From contig JBHGXS010000040.1 in NCBI GenBank assembly GCA_041920565.1, forward strand, positions 1 to 64,000: a stretch of 64,000 bases of DNA, written 5' to 3'. Every line of letters begins with the position of its first letter. Position 1 is the first letter of the stretch. Under the pieces are notes generated by a model. That model saw nothing but the letters and a program-made list of their open reading frames with translations. It made no database searches and was not told the DNA's origin. Below are positions 42,614-51,056 of the stretch, in pieces. A program made the position numbers and the translations under genes. The DNA comes from JAGHKQ01 sp041920565 (GTDB lineage Bacteria; Bacillota; Bacilli; Bacillales; Bacillaceae_G).

Positions 42614-42838
42614 ATGCTTGTCAGACTTGGATATGTAGCAATGAGCATGCATTTGCAAAACGCATCGCCTTCCCAAACCATGACCTTTGCTCGATTCAGC
42701 CGAATGAAAGACCAGGAAGCTGTCGTCCGTAAAATTGAAGCGAAGCAAAAGGATGAGGCTTTGCTTCAGCTAATGCGTGATTTAACAAATATCGATTGGG
42801 TTGAAATTGTTGACGGAGCAAGCTTTTATGTAAAATAA
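42614..42838 (+). pseudogene. uvsE: UV-damage endonuclease UvsE with in-frame internal deletion
   Basis: Seventy-four codons. The N-terminus MLVRLGYVAMSMHLQNASPS then QTMTFARFSRMKDQEAVVRK matches the start of UvsE, and the C-terminus ALLQLMRDLTNIDWVEIVDG then ASFYVK matches its end. Roughly 240 residues of the TIM-barrel core, with all metal ligands, are gone; the join is near residue 45. The reading frame is intact and AAAGGAGAA precedes the ATG, so a peptide may still be made, but it cannot cut DNA. Confidence 0.88.
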
Positions 42839-43425
42839 TGCTTGCTTTTTTTCTTGTTCAGAAAAAAGGGAGCGCTAATACTTCCGCTTAAAAACCCGAA
42901 AATATGGGCAATAGTATTGCTGTTTGGATTTGAAAAAGTAAAAAACAAAATTGAGAATAATGCGATACCTGCCAATAAAAGCTGTTCTTTTCGATAATGG
43001 CGCCAATCTGTATATAGGATGTAGAAACAGAATCCTAATAAACCGAACAAGGATCCTGAGGCGCCTATATGAGTGAAAAATGGTGGCATGATGAAATAAG
43101 CGGCCGTATTTCCCGCTGCACCGGTTAAAAGATAAAAAAGAAAAAAACGCAGCGACCCAGCTCGTGCTTCCACAAAGGGGCCTATTACAATCAAAAGAAG
43201 TGTATTAGAAAATATATGTATAAAATGGAAATGTACAAATATAGGAGTGAACAATCTCCACAACTCTCCTGCTGCGATCTCGGCATTCTTTCCTAAAACT
43301 ATTGAGAATACCTCTTTTCCTATGAAGAAACTGCTGGACCAGAGTACAGATTGGAAACATACCAGAACCAAAGTAGCAGGGTACAATTGAAAAAAGGAAG
43401 ATATACTCATCGATTTTTGGAACAT
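42826..43425 (-). CDS. Rhomboid-family intramembrane serine protease
   Basis: A 199-residue, six-helix membrane protease. HFIHIFSNTLLLIV on helix 2 (His and Asn of the oxyanion region), the nucleophile in GASGSLFGLLG on helix 4 and the partner histidine in AHIFGFLSGSI on helix 6. The second ATG (43425) is preferred because GAGGTG lies 8 nt before it and only 2 nt before the first. Its 3' end overlaps the uvsE remnant by 13 bp on the other strand. Divergent from acpS. Confidence 0.9.
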   Translation of the reverse strand: MFQKSMSISSFFQLYPATLVLVCFQSVLWSSSFFIGKEVFSIVLGKNAEIAAGELWRLFTPIFVHFHFIHIFSNTLLLIVIGPFVEARAGSLRFFLFYLLTGAAGNTAAYFIMPPFFTHIGASGSLFGLLGFCFYILYTDWRHYRKEQLLLAGIALFSILFFTFSNPNSNTIAHIFGFLSGSISAPFFLNKKKSKHYFT

Positions 43426-43516
43426 CTGCATTGCACCTCTTTTTTTAAAGGGGGTTTGTCTGTTACTCTTACCATATGAATACATATGTAAAATTAGAAG
43501 ATTGAAGGTGGACGGG

Positions 43517-43876
43517 ATGATTATCGGTACAGGGATTGATATAGTAGAGTTGAGACGCATTGAACAGCTGTTGAGTCGGCAGCCTAAATTTGTTGATCGA
43601 ATTTTGACAGAAAAAGAAAAAGAATATTTTCAACTGCTGAACGGAAAACGAAAAGTTGAATTTATTGCTGGCCGGTTTGCTGTGAAAGAAGCATATTCAA
43701 AAGCGGTTGGCACCGGAATAGGAAAACAGGTCAGTTTTTTAGATATCGAAATCATCAATGATGAACGAGGAAAACCGGTTTTGTATGGGGGAATGGATCA
43801 CATTATTCATGTTTCCATCAGCCACAGCAGCGATTTTGCTGTAGCCCAAGTAATTATTGAAAGCTCGTCATGCTAG
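43517..43876 (+). CDS. acpS: Holo-[acyl-carrier-protein] synthase
   Basis: A 119-residue phosphopantetheinyl transferase that moves 4'-phosphopantetheine from CoA to apo-ACP. It shows GTGIDIVELRRIE with the magnesium aspartate, and FAVKEAYSKAVGTGIGKQVS with the second metal glutamate; VSISHSSDFAVAQVI near the end. The ATG at 43517 follows GAAGGTGG; an in-frame TTG 15 nt upstream overlaps that site. Length is normal. Confidence 0.97.
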   Translation: MIIGTGIDIVELRRIEQLLSRQPKFVDRILTEKEKEYFQLLNGKRKVEFIAGRFAVKEAYSKAVGTGIGKQVSFLDIEIINDERGKPVLYGGMDHIIHVSISHSSDFAVAQVIIESSSC

Positions 43877-43894
43877 TCTGCATATTCTGCAACC

Positions 43895-43952
43895 TTGTCT
43901 CATATATTTGAGTAGCGGCATGGGAGGACCACCTTCCTTATTTATGAGACAA
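43895..43952 (+). other. Hairpin in the ydcC leader
   Basis: TTGTCTCATA (43895-43904) pairs with TATGAGACAA (43943-43952), closing a 38-nt loop directly beside the AAGGAG ribosome site of ydcC. It may affect translation; it is not followed by T residues. Confidence 0.4.
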
Positions 43953-43965
43953 AGGAGTTGAAGGA

Positions 43966-44979
43966 ATGAAAAGACGGCTGTTTGCAGTGCTTTTCGGGAT
44001 TTTTGCCATTTTGGCTTTAACTGGGTGTATGGAAAAAAGCAAAGAAGATGTGGTAGCGGATTTAAATACTAAAGTGGAGAAAATGACAGGCTACAAAGCC
44101 CAAGCCAAGCTATCCATTAAAACAGGAACAGAACCGCAAGTGTACGAAGTAGACATTTGGCATGATAAGCCGAGCTATTATCGTGTAAGTTTGAAAAACG
44201 GAAAGAAAGATCAAAGTCAAGTGATCCTGCGTAACGATGAAGGTGTGTTTGTGTTAACGCCGGCATTGAATAAAAGCTTCCGTTTCCAAAGCGATTGGCC
44301 GCAAAACAGCAGCCAAGCCTACCTTTACGAGTCTCTTGTTCGCGATATTGTAAAAGATAAGGAAGCGGTTTTTAAGAAAACGGATAAATACTATGTTTTT
44401 GAAACAAAAACAAATTATCAAAACCATAATATGCTGCCGAAGCAAGAGATTACCTTCAGCAAAAAAGATCTGGCTCCTGTCATGGTCAAGCTTCTTGACA
44501 GCGACAAAAATGTGCTGGTGCAAGTGAACTTCTCGGATGTGAAGTTTAATGCAAAATTTGATAAAGGTGCGTTTGATACAAAACGCAATATGTCCAGCGT
44601 ACAAATTGAAATCCCGACTGCCGCCAGCGAAAAGGATAAACCGTTCTCTGTACTGTATCCGCAAGATTCACTGCAAGGCATGACATTGAAGGAAGAAAAG
44701 CAAATAAATACAGATAACGGAAAACGCATTATTTTGATGTACAGCGGCAATAAAAAATCATATACATTAATTCAAGAAAAAGCCAAGGTAGCTTCTGCGA
44801 GTACTACAATCAACGTCAGCGGCGAACCGGTTGATTTAGGGTATACAGTGGGAGCGCTGACGAAGAATGCGGTTACATGGTCTTATAATGGTGTGGAATA
44901 CATGCTGGCTTCCAAGAATTTAACGCAAGACGAACTATTAATGGTAGCTCGTTCTGTGTACGCTCAAGCAATAAAATAA
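43966..44979 (+). CDS. ydcC: YdcC-like sporulation lipoprotein (LolA-fold)
   Basis: A 337-residue exported lipoprotein. The signal peptide ends in LALTGC (cysteine ~22). The mature part resembles outer-membrane lipoprotein carrier (LolA/LolB-like) folds: EKMTGYKAQAKLSIKTGTEP, YEVDIWHDKPSYYRVSL, then a C-terminal DUF4367-like region (ASKNLTQDELLMVARSVY). The gene order acpS-ydcC-alr is that of B. subtilis, where ydcC is sporulation-expressed. Function is unknown. Confidence 0.9.
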   Translation: MKRRLFAVLFGIFAILALTGCMEKSKEDVVADLNTKVEKMTGYKAQAKLSIKTGTEPQVYEVDIWHDKPSYYRVSLKNGKKDQSQVILRNDEGVFVLTPALNKSFRFQSDWPQNSSQAYLYESLVRDIVKDKEAVFKKTDKYYVFETKTNYQNHNMLPKQEITFSKKDLAPVMVKLLDSDKNVLVQVNFSDVKFNAKFDKGAFDTKRNMSSVQIEIPTAASEKDKPFSVLYPQDSLQGMTLKEEKQINTDNGKRIILMYSGNKKSYTLIQEKAKVASASTTINVSGEPVDLGYTVGALTKNAVTWSYNGVEYMLASKNLTQDELLMVARSVYAQAIK

Positions 44980-45169
44980 TGCGCTTCCCTTAAAGACGTG
45001 CCGGGCATAATTCAGTCTGCACGTCTTCTTATATGTGCAGTGCTTTTGCGCAATACCCATTGACATTTGTCGCTTACAGTTGAATAATCTAATGTATTAC
45101 GACAATAGAAAATTTCTTCGCATATATAAGAATAAGCTTTGCATATCGTATAAGGGAAGTGTTCTTCAA

Positions 45170-46336
45170 ATGAATGAATCAAGTTTTTACCGGGATACGT
45201 GGGTAGAAGTCGACCTCGACTGCATTTACAATAATGTAAGCAATATGAAACAGCATCTGCCTAAAGAGGTAGAAATGATTGCGGTTGTAAAAGCGAATGG
45301 CTATGGTCACGGGGCAGTGAATGTGGCTGAAACAGCAATTGAAGCTGGAGCAACTCGGTTGGCGGTAGCTTTTTTAGATGAAGGATTAAGCTTGCGGGAA
45401 GCGGGAATTACAGTACCTATTCTGGTGTTGGGTGCTTCTAGACCGGAAGATGTGAACATTGCAGCAGAACATGATATTGCATTGACTGTGTTTCAGTCCC
45501 AATGGCTAGAGCAGGCTGAAACAGTATTGCGTACCTCTGGACCTTTACAGATTCACTTGAAATTTGACAGCGGCATGGGACGTATCGGAATTCGTACAAA
45601 GCAGGAACTTGAAGACGTTGTGCGCATGTTACAAAAAACAGAAAAATTTCATATAGAAGGAGCTTATACTCATTTTGCTACCGCCGATGAGCTGCAAGTG
45701 GAGTATTTTGAAAAGCAGTATGCCCGATTTACACAGCAGCTCTCTTGGTTGAAGGAATTTGGAATGTATCCGGCATTGATTCACTGTGCAAACAGTGCAG
45801 CAAGCTTGCGTTTTACTGATAAAGTCTTTAATGCTATCCGTATCGGGATTGCTATGTATGGACTTACACCATCCGTTGAAATCAATCATCTTCTGCCGTA
45901 TACTCTTCAAGAAGCGTTTTCTCTTCATAGTAAAATTGTTCACGTAAAAAAAATTCAAAAAGGTGAAAGCATTAGCTACGGTGCGACTTATACAGCTGAA
46001 AAAGAGGAGTGGATTGCCACTGTTCCAATCGGTTATGCTGACGGATGGATCCGCAAGCTGCAAGGTTTTCACGTGTTGGCTGATGGAATAAAGGTGCCTA
46101 TTGTAGGGAGAATTTGCATGGATCAGCTTATGATTCGTCTTCCTTATCATATGCCCATCGGTACAAAAGTCACGTTGATTGGCTCTCAAAAAGATGCTTT
46201 TGTCAGCGTGGATGATGTTGCCCAATACTTAGGAACCATTAACTATGAAATCCCTTGTTTAATCAATTTTCGGGTACCAAGGGTATTCCGTAAAGATGGA
46301 AATATAGCAGAAATAGAAAATTTATTAGCAAGATAG
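45170..46336 (+). CDS. alr: Alanine racemase
   Basis: A 388-residue PLP enzyme interconverting L- and D-alanine for the wall. PLP lysine in MIAVVKANGYGHG (~40), phosphate loop and ARIGIAMYG-like VFNAIRIGIAMYG, and the catalytic tyrosine in ISYGATYTAEKEEW. VGRICMDQLMIRLP is a conserved fourth block. The ATG at 45170 follows a modest AGGGAAG; an in-frame start 135 nt upstream adds non-homologous sequence. It supplies D-Ala to ddl. Confidence 0.96.
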   Translation: MNESSFYRDTWVEVDLDCIYNNVSNMKQHLPKEVEMIAVVKANGYGHGAVNVAETAIEAGATRLAVAFLDEGLSLREAGITVPILVLGASRPEDVNIAAEHDIALTVFQSQWLEQAETVLRTSGPLQIHLKFDSGMGRIGIRTKQELEDVVRMLQKTEKFHIEGAYTHFATADELQVEYFEKQYARFTQQLSWLKEFGMYPALIHCANSAASLRFTDKVFNAIRIGIAMYGLTPSVEINHLLPYTLQEAFSLHSKIVHVKKIQKGESISYGATYTAEKEEWIATVPIGYADGWIRKLQGFHVLADGIKVPIVGRICMDQLMIRLPYHMPIGTKVTLIGSQKDAFVSVDDVAQYLGTINYEIPCLINFRVPRVFRKDGNIAEIENLLAR

Positions 46337-46494
46337 GGAAAATATATGAAAAACAAATGAATGTTTTGTTTGTAATTGGAAAACCTAAGCGTGGAGTTAA
46401 GGAAGACTTTGCAACATGCCCCATACAATGGTATTATTAAAATTAAGTACAAATATATATCGGTGTGTGTAGTTGATGGTGGAGGTGTATTTTT

Positions 46495-46776
46495 GTGTCC
46501 GAATCAAGTGTAACTACAGAAATAGTCGTTCGCTTACCTAAGCAATTAGTGACAGAATTAGATGGACTTATGAAGCAAGAGAATGGAAATCGCAACGATT
46601 TTATTTATCAAGCAACAAAAATGTATTTGCGTGAAAAAAAGAAACGTCATATTCGTGAGTCTATGAGACGCGGTTATATGGAGATGGCTAAGATCAATTT
46701 AAATATTGCTTCAGAAGCATTCTTGGCGGAGTATGAAGCAGACCACACCGTAGAGCGCTTAGTTAGCGGGGGGTAA
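46495..46776 (+). CDS. ndoAI: EndoAI antitoxin (ribbon-helix-helix, MazE-type)
   Basis: A 93-residue antitoxin. The N-terminal ribbon-helix-helix (TEIVVRLPKQLVTELDGLMK with GNRNDFIYQA) binds its own operator; the C-terminal helix region blocks the NdoA toxin. GTG start with GGAGGTG 8 nt upstream. The toxin gene begins 4 bp after its stop. The pair is conserved after alr in bacilli. Confidence 0.95.
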   Translation: MSESSVTTEIVVRLPKQLVTELDGLMKQENGNRNDFIYQATKMYLREKKKRHIRESMRRGYMEMAKINLNIASEAFLAEYEADHTVERLVSGG

Positions 46777-46780
46777 TCCT

Positions 46781-47131
46781 TTGATTGTAAAACGCGGCGA
46801 CGTTTATTTTGCAGACCTTTCCCCGGTTGTTGGTTCTGAGCAAGGAGGCGTTCGTCCTGTTCTTGTCATTCAAAACGACATTGGCAATCGATTCAGTCCT
46901 ACGGTAATTGTAGCAGCAATTACTGCACAGATTCAAAAAGCCAAGTTGCCTACTCATGTAGAAATCGACGCGAAAAAGTATGGGTTTGAGCGAGACTCTG
47001 TCATTCTGCTCGAACAGATTCGAACGATAGATAAGCAGCGTTTAACGGACAAAATTACACATTTGGACGATGAAATGATGGATCGTGTAGATGAAGCACT
47101 GCAAATCAGTTTAGGACTTATAGACTTTTAA
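46781..47131 (+). CDS. ndoA: EndoA/MazF-type mRNA interferase toxin
   Basis: A 116-residue endoribonuclease that cuts single-stranded RNA at UACAU in its B. subtilis form. PemK/MazF fold: RGDVYFADLSPVVGSEQGGV with RPVLVIQND, VIVAAITAQIQKAKLPTHVE, and the catalytic-region IRTIDKQRL. TTG start, translation coupled to the antitoxin. Unlike B. subtilis, no rsb/sigB genes follow; tex comes next. Confidence 0.96.
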   Translation: MIVKRGDVYFADLSPVVGSEQGGVRPVLVIQNDIGNRFSPTVIVAAITAQIQKAKLPTHVEIDAKKYGFERDSVILLEQIRTIDKQRLTDKITHLDDEMMDRVDEALQISLGLIDF

Positions 47132-47150
47132 TTTAAAAGCACATCGGTGA

Positions 47151-47178
47151 AGTTGCTCCAAAAGGGCAACTTTTTTTA
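47151..47178 (+). terminator. Terminator after ndoA
   Basis: AGTTGC pairs with GCAACT around a 9-nt loop, then six more T. Confidence 0.85.
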
Positions 47179-47202
47179 TTACGTATCCGGGAGGGATTTC
47201 AT

Positions 47203-49383
47203 TTGTTGGCACAGCTTGCAGAAAAAGAAGCACAAATTATAGAGGGAATCGTCAAAGAACTTGGATTAAATAGAAGTCAAGTCAAAAATGTAATTAAGTT
47301 GACGGAAGAAGGAAATACAGTTCCGTTTATTGCCCGTTATCGTAAAGAACTAACAGGTTCTTTGGATGAGGTGCAAATAAGAGATATTTTAGATAGATGG
47401 CAATATGGTGTAAATCTTGAGAGCCGTAAAGAAGAAGTTCTCCGTTTGATCGAAGAGAAAGGGAAGCTGACGGAAGAATTGAAAGCAAAAATTGAAGCGG
47501 CAGCCAAACTTCAAGAAGTGGAGGATCTTTATCGGCCATATAAAGAAAAACGAAGAACAAAAGCGACCATTGCGAAAGAAAAAGGGCTGGAGCCATTAGC
47601 AGAATGGCTTTTGTCGTTTCCTGCGCATGGAACCCTGCTGGAAAAAGCGAAAGAATTTATTGATGCAGAGAAAGAAGTCTTCTCTGAAGAGGAAGCGCTG
47701 CAAGGGGCCAAGGACATCATTGCGGAACAAGTGTCAGATGAATCAGATTTCCGAAAATGGATTCGTGACCTGACCTTTAGAAAAGGGATTATTGCGACTG
47801 CGGTAAAGGACGAAGAAAAAGATGAGAAAAAAGTATATGAAATGTACTATGAATACGAAGAACCTATCCAAAAGATTGTGCCCCATCGTATTTTAGCGCT
47901 GAATCGGGGGGAAAAAGAAGAAATTTTGAAGGTTTCAATCGTTCCTCCTGTGGATGAAATTTTTCGCTATTTAATGAAAAAGATCATTAAAAAAGAGCAA
48001 GCTGTTTCAACCCCATACATACAAGAAGCCATTGAGGATGGATATAAACGGTTAATTCAGCCTTCTATTGAACGGGAAATCCGAAAAGAGTTAACGGAAA
48101 AGGCAGAGGAGCAAGCCATTCGGATTTTCTCAGAAAACCTGCGCAATCTGTTATTACAGCCTCCTATGAAAGGGAAGATAGTGCTGGGAGTGGACCCGGC
48201 GTACCGAACAGGGTGTAAACTTGCAGTAGTAGATGAAACAGGAAAAGTATTGAAAATTGACGTAATTTATCCGCATCCGCCTGTGTCCAAGAAAGCGGAA
48301 GCACAAAAGAAGTTTTTATCTATCTTAGAAGATTTCAATATTGAAGTAGTAGCGGTTGGAAACGGCACGGCATCCCGGGAAACGGAACAATTTGTAGTTG
48401 AAATGCTGAAGGAAGTCAAGCGCAGCATTTTCTACATCATTGTCAATGAAGCGGGTGCCAGTGTATATTCGGCTTCCGAACTGGCTCGCGAAGAGTTTCC
48501 GGATCTCCAAGTAGAAGAGAGAAGTGCGGTCTCCATTGCGCGCCGCTTGCAAGATCCGTTGGCGGAGCTTGTAAAAATTGATCCTAAATCTGTAGGAGTA
48601 GGACAGTATCAACACGATGTATCACAAAAAAAATTAAACGAATCATTAACGTTCGTAGTAGAAACGGCAGTAAACCAGGTAGGCGTGAACGTAAATACGG
48701 CTTCCGTCTCTTTACTGCAATATGTATCAGGTCTAACTAAAACGGTAGCGAAAAACATAGTGAAACAAAGAGAGGAAAACGGGAAGTTTCAAAGCCGTTC
48801 AGAACTGAAAAAAATTCCACGTCTTGGCGCTAAAACATATGAGCAATGCATCGGCTTCTTGCGCGTATTAGAAGGAAGCAATCCTCTCGATCGGACGAGC
48901 ATCCATCCGGAACGTTATGATGATGTTGAAAATATGCTGAAGAATTTAGGATTTACCGTTCGGGATTTGGGTACAGAAGAGTTAAAACAAGAGCTGGAGG
49001 CTGTGGATGTAAAGGAGCTGTCGAAGCAAACGAATATCGGCGAGCCTACTTTACGGGATATTATTGAAGCTTTGATTCGTCCGGAACGAGATTTACGTGA
49101 TGAACTTCCAAAACCATTATTGAAAACCGATGTATTAAGGCTTGAAGACTTGAAACAAGGAATGGAATTGGAAGGAACAGTTCGAAATGTAGTAGACTTT
49201 GGCGCTTTTGTAGACATCGGAGTCAAGCAAGATGGGCTTATTCATATCTCTAAAATGAGCAATCGTTTTGTAAAGCATCCATTGGATGTTGTTTCAGTGG
49301 GACAAATCGTGAAAGTATGGGTGGATGATATAGATATGAAAAAAGGCCGTGTAGCATTATCCATGCTTCCGCCACAAAAATAA
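47203..49383 (+). CDS. tex: Tex-family transcription accessory protein
   Basis: A 726-residue RNA-binding protein. Order: N-terminal helical region (~1-200), YqgF/RuvX-like nuclease-fold domain (LGVDPAYRTGCKLAVVDETG at ~330), helix-hairpin-helix domains (VNQVGVNVNTASVSLLQYVS and KKIPRLGAKTYEQCIGFLRV), and a C-terminal S1 RNA-binding domain (GMELEGTVRNVVDFGAFVDI). TTG start with GGGAGGG upstream. Related to eukaryotic Spt6 and thought to act in transcription or RNA handling. Confidence 0.96.
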   Translation: MLAQLAEKEAQIIEGIVKELGLNRSQVKNVIKLTEEGNTVPFIARYRKELTGSLDEVQIRDILDRWQYGVNLESRKEEVLRLIEEKGKLTEELKAKIEAAAKLQEVEDLYRPYKEKRRTKATIAKEKGLEPLAEWLLSFPAHGTLLEKAKEFIDAEKEVFSEEEALQGAKDIIAEQVSDESDFRKWIRDLTFRKGIIATAVKDEEKDEKKVYEMYYEYEEPIQKIVPHRILALNRGEKEEILKVSIVPPVDEIFRYLMKKIIKKEQAVSTPYIQEAIEDGYKRLIQPSIEREIRKELTEKAEEQAIRIFSENLRNLLLQPPMKGKIVLGVDPAYRTGCKLAVVDETGKVLKIDVIYPHPPVSKKAEAQKKFLSILEDFNIEVVAVGNGTASRETEQFVVEMLKEVKRSIFYIIVNEAGASVYSASELAREEFPDLQVEERSAVSIARRLQDPLAELVKIDPKSVGVGQYQHDVSQKKLNESLTFVVETAVNQVGVNVNTASVSLLQYVSGLTKTVAKNIVKQREENGKFQSRSELKKIPRLGAKTYEQCIGFLRVLEGSNPLDRTSIHPERYDDVENMLKNLGFTVRDLGTEELKQELEAVDVKELSKQTNIGEPTLRDIIEALIRPERDLRDELPKPLLKTDVLRLEDLKQGMELEGTVRNVVDFGAFVDIGVKQDGLIHISKMSNRFVKHPLDVVSVGQIVKVWVDDIDMKKGRVALSMLPPQK

Positions 49384-49387
49384 AGAT

Positions 49388-49423
49388 AATAAGGGAGTGT
49401 ACAAGCTGACAGCACTCCCTTAT
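49388..49423. terminator. Bidirectional terminator between tex and cmpA
   Basis: AAGGGAGTG (49391-49399) pairs with CACTCCCTT (49413-49421), A-rich before and T-rich after. Confidence 0.85.
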
Positions 49424-49429
49424 CCTTAT

Positions 49430-49543
49430 TCAGGAGGCTTGAGTTTTCATATAAGAAAACCAGCATTCGTTTAACAGTTTGATTTGATAACGGTTTTTTT
49501 CGTAGTAAGCACGCCTTATTTGATTTTGCAGCCACATTGGCAA
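49430..49543 (-). CDS. cmpA: Cortex morphogenetic protein CmpA
   Basis: A 37-residue protein, MPMWLQNQIRRAYYEKNRYQ then IKLLNECWFSYMKTQAS. It matches CmpA in length and in the conserved WL-QI-A-EK-YQIKLLNxCW pattern. In B. subtilis CmpA is a sporulation adaptor that leads ClpXP to degrade SpoIVA when coat and cortex assembly go wrong. TTG start with AGGAGGG 8 nt upstream; the overlapping ATG in that spacer is out of frame. Its place between tex and sprT is conserved. Confidence 0.9.
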   Translation of the reverse strand: MPMWLQNQIRRAYYEKNRYQIKLLNECWFSYMKTQAS

Positions 49544-49637
49544 CGGTTCATCCCTCCTTTGAAGTGTAGGATGGGTGTTATACAGTGTATGCACAGGATA
49601 AAATGAAGTGTGCGTGTCTTTTTTTAGGAGGGGAAGA

Positions 49638-50108
49638 ATGAAGAAAGAGGAACTGCAAAAATTAGTAGAGAACGTATCTTTGCAATGTTTTCAAAAACCG
49701 TTTCGGCATGAAGTGTATTTTAATAAACGTCTGAGAACAACGGGAGGACGATATTTATTAAATACGCACAATATCGAACTGAACTATGAGTACTATAAAA
49801 TCTTTGGAATCCAGGAGCTTATTCAAGTTATCAAGCATGAACTTTGTCATTATCATTTGCATTTAGAGGGAAAAGGATATCAACATCGAGACAGAGACTT
49901 TCGAGAGTTGCTGCAGAAAGTAGACGCTCCGCGTTTTTGTAAAACGATACCGAATGCTTCTCCGAAAAAGCTTAGATTTCAGTACATATATCAGTGTTTA
50001 GGATGTCGTATGAAATTCATTAGAAAAAGAAAAGTAAACATTGAACGTTATGTATGCGGAAAGTGTCGAGGGAAATTAGAGGAAGTGAAAAAAACGGTTG
50101 ACAGCTAG
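49638..50108 (+). CDS. sprT: SprT-like zinc metalloprotein
   Basis: A 156-residue protein of the SprT/YdcK family. Active-site zinc motif HELCHYHLH (~65-73). A C-terminal zinc ribbon is formed by CLGCRMKFIRK and CGKC. The ATG at 49638 follows AGGAGGGG; an upstream in-frame start overlaps that site. Eukaryotic relatives (SPRTN) degrade DNA-protein crosslinks; the bacterial role is not settled. The tRNA promoter begins inside its last codons. Confidence 0.93.
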   Translation: MKKEELQKLVENVSLQCFQKPFRHEVYFNKRLRTTGGRYLLNTHNIELNYEYYKIFGIQELIQVIKHELCHYHLHLEGKGYQHRDRDFRELLQKVDAPRFCKTIPNASPKKLRFQYIYQCLGCRMKFIRKRKVNIERYVCGKCRGKLEEVKKTVDS

Positions 50109-50126
50109 TGGGCAATCCAGTATATT
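50098..50126 (+). promoter_or_regulatory. First tRNA-operon promoter
   Basis: -35 TTGACA (50098-50103), exact 17-bp spacer, -10 TATATT (50121-50126). The -35 lies over the sprT stop codon. Confidence 0.75.
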
Positions 50127-50167
50127 ATAAGCGTGTCACGTTTATTGTATTCAATGCTTAATCGGCG

Positions 50168-50196
50168 TTGACTTGTTTTTTAAGATAAGATACAAT
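50168..50196 (+). promoter_or_regulatory. Second tRNA-operon promoter
   Basis: -35 TTGACT (50168-50173), 17-bp spacer, -10 TACAAT (50191-50196), about 50 nt before the first tRNA. Tandem strong promoters are typical of stable-RNA operons. Confidence 0.8.
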
Positions 50197-50251
50197 ATAT
50201 TCATGTCTTAGCTGTTTAGTTAGAACCTTATTTAGGTCATTAATATATTAT

Positions 50252-50323
50252 TCCGCAGTAGCTCAGTGGTAGAGCATTCGGCTGTTAACCGAACGGTCGT
50301 AGGTTCGAGTCCTACCTGCGGAG
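50252..50323 (+). tRNA. tRNA-Asn (GTT)
   Basis: A 72-nt cloverleaf. Acceptor TCCGCAG/CTGCGGA, D-arm GCTC...GAGC, anticodon loop CTGTTAA with GTT at 50284-50286, T-arm GTAGG TTCGAGT CCTAC. CCA is not encoded. Confidence 0.97.
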
Positions 50324-50329
50324 CTATAT

Positions 50330-50417
50330 AGAGAAGTACCCAAGTGGCTCAAGGGGCTCCCCTGCTAAGGGAGTAGGTCGCGATAGCGGCGCGAGGGTTC
50401 GAATCCCTTCTTCTCTG
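50330..50417 (+). tRNA. tRNA-Ser (GCT)
   Basis: An 88-nt class II tRNA with a long variable arm (GTCGCGATAGCGGC region). Acceptor AGAGAAG/CTTCTCT, anticodon loop CTGCTAA with GCT, T-arm GAGGGTTCGAATCCCTT. It lies 6 nt after tRNA-Asn. Confidence 0.97.
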
Positions 50418-50422
50418 TTTTA

Positions 50423-50494
50423 GGCCCGTTGGTCAAGTGGTTAAGACACCGCCCTTTCACGGCGGTAACACGGGTTCGAATCCCGTACGGGTCA
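50423..50494 (+). tRNA. tRNA-Glu (TTC)
   Basis: A 72-nt cloverleaf. Acceptor GGCCCGT/ACGGGTC, anticodon loop CTTTCAC with TTC, T-arm ACGGG TTCGAAT CCCGT. It lies 5 nt after tRNA-Ser and is followed by the operon terminator. Confidence 0.97.
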
Positions 50495-50497
50495 TCA

Positions 50498-50531
50498 TAA
50501 AAAAGGCTGCATGATACATGCAGCCTTTTTT
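50498..50531 (+). terminator. tRNA operon terminator
   Basis: AAAAAGGCTGCATG pairs with CATGCAGCCTTTTT around a 3-nt loop. Confidence 0.92.
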
Positions 50532-51056
50532 ATTGTCATTTGGTATTCAGTTCTCGTCATGCTTATTTATTCCACTTATGTACCTGTTAGCCATTCATGC
50601 AGCATAAAACCAGTGCTGCACCACAGAAAATAAAAAGGTTATCCCTAGCCCATACTAATATTACGGCTGAAGAAGCAGGTCGTTGCATTATGGTACCTTA
50701 GAGCCCTTTCGTTAGCTTGATTCGTCCCTAGCGCGCCCTATATGTGCAGCACTTATGGGAGATTCATCTTTTTCTGATTGGTGCGTCATCCGAGACTTTT
50801 GTTTTATATAAGAGGGAATTTCTACATTGCATCCATCAACCTCAATGTGCTTATCCAAGGCTCGGGCTTTTTAAAGTGGTTTTGCTGGGGCTGTTTTTGT
50901 TACCTTCGCAAGAAAGAAACCGTTACGCTGGATTCTACTTTTAATAGTTTTTGCTTTAAACAAGTTCTTCTTTATTTTTTTGTTAAAAAAGGTTGTTGAT
51001 ATGCCAGCAGCTTAATGGTTACAATTAGAAAATTGATTTTTAGGTGGGATGAGTAA
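50532..51056. other. Gap after the tRNA genes
   Basis: No intact gene. A forward frame ends at TAG near 50700 with SLAHTNITAEEAGRCIMVP, which may be a gene tail. The right end holds AGGTGGG, the ribosome site of the DedA gene. tRNA 3' ends are common integration sites, but no repeated tRNA end was found here. Confidence 0.35.

Noticed and set aside
45035..45169. 45-codon N-terminal extension of alanine racemase
   Set aside because: It has no similarity to the family and no ribosome site; the start at 45170 gives the normal length.
50532..51056. Possible integrative element at the tRNA-Glu 3' end
   Set aside because: No integrase gene and no repeated copy of the tRNA end was found in the following sequence.
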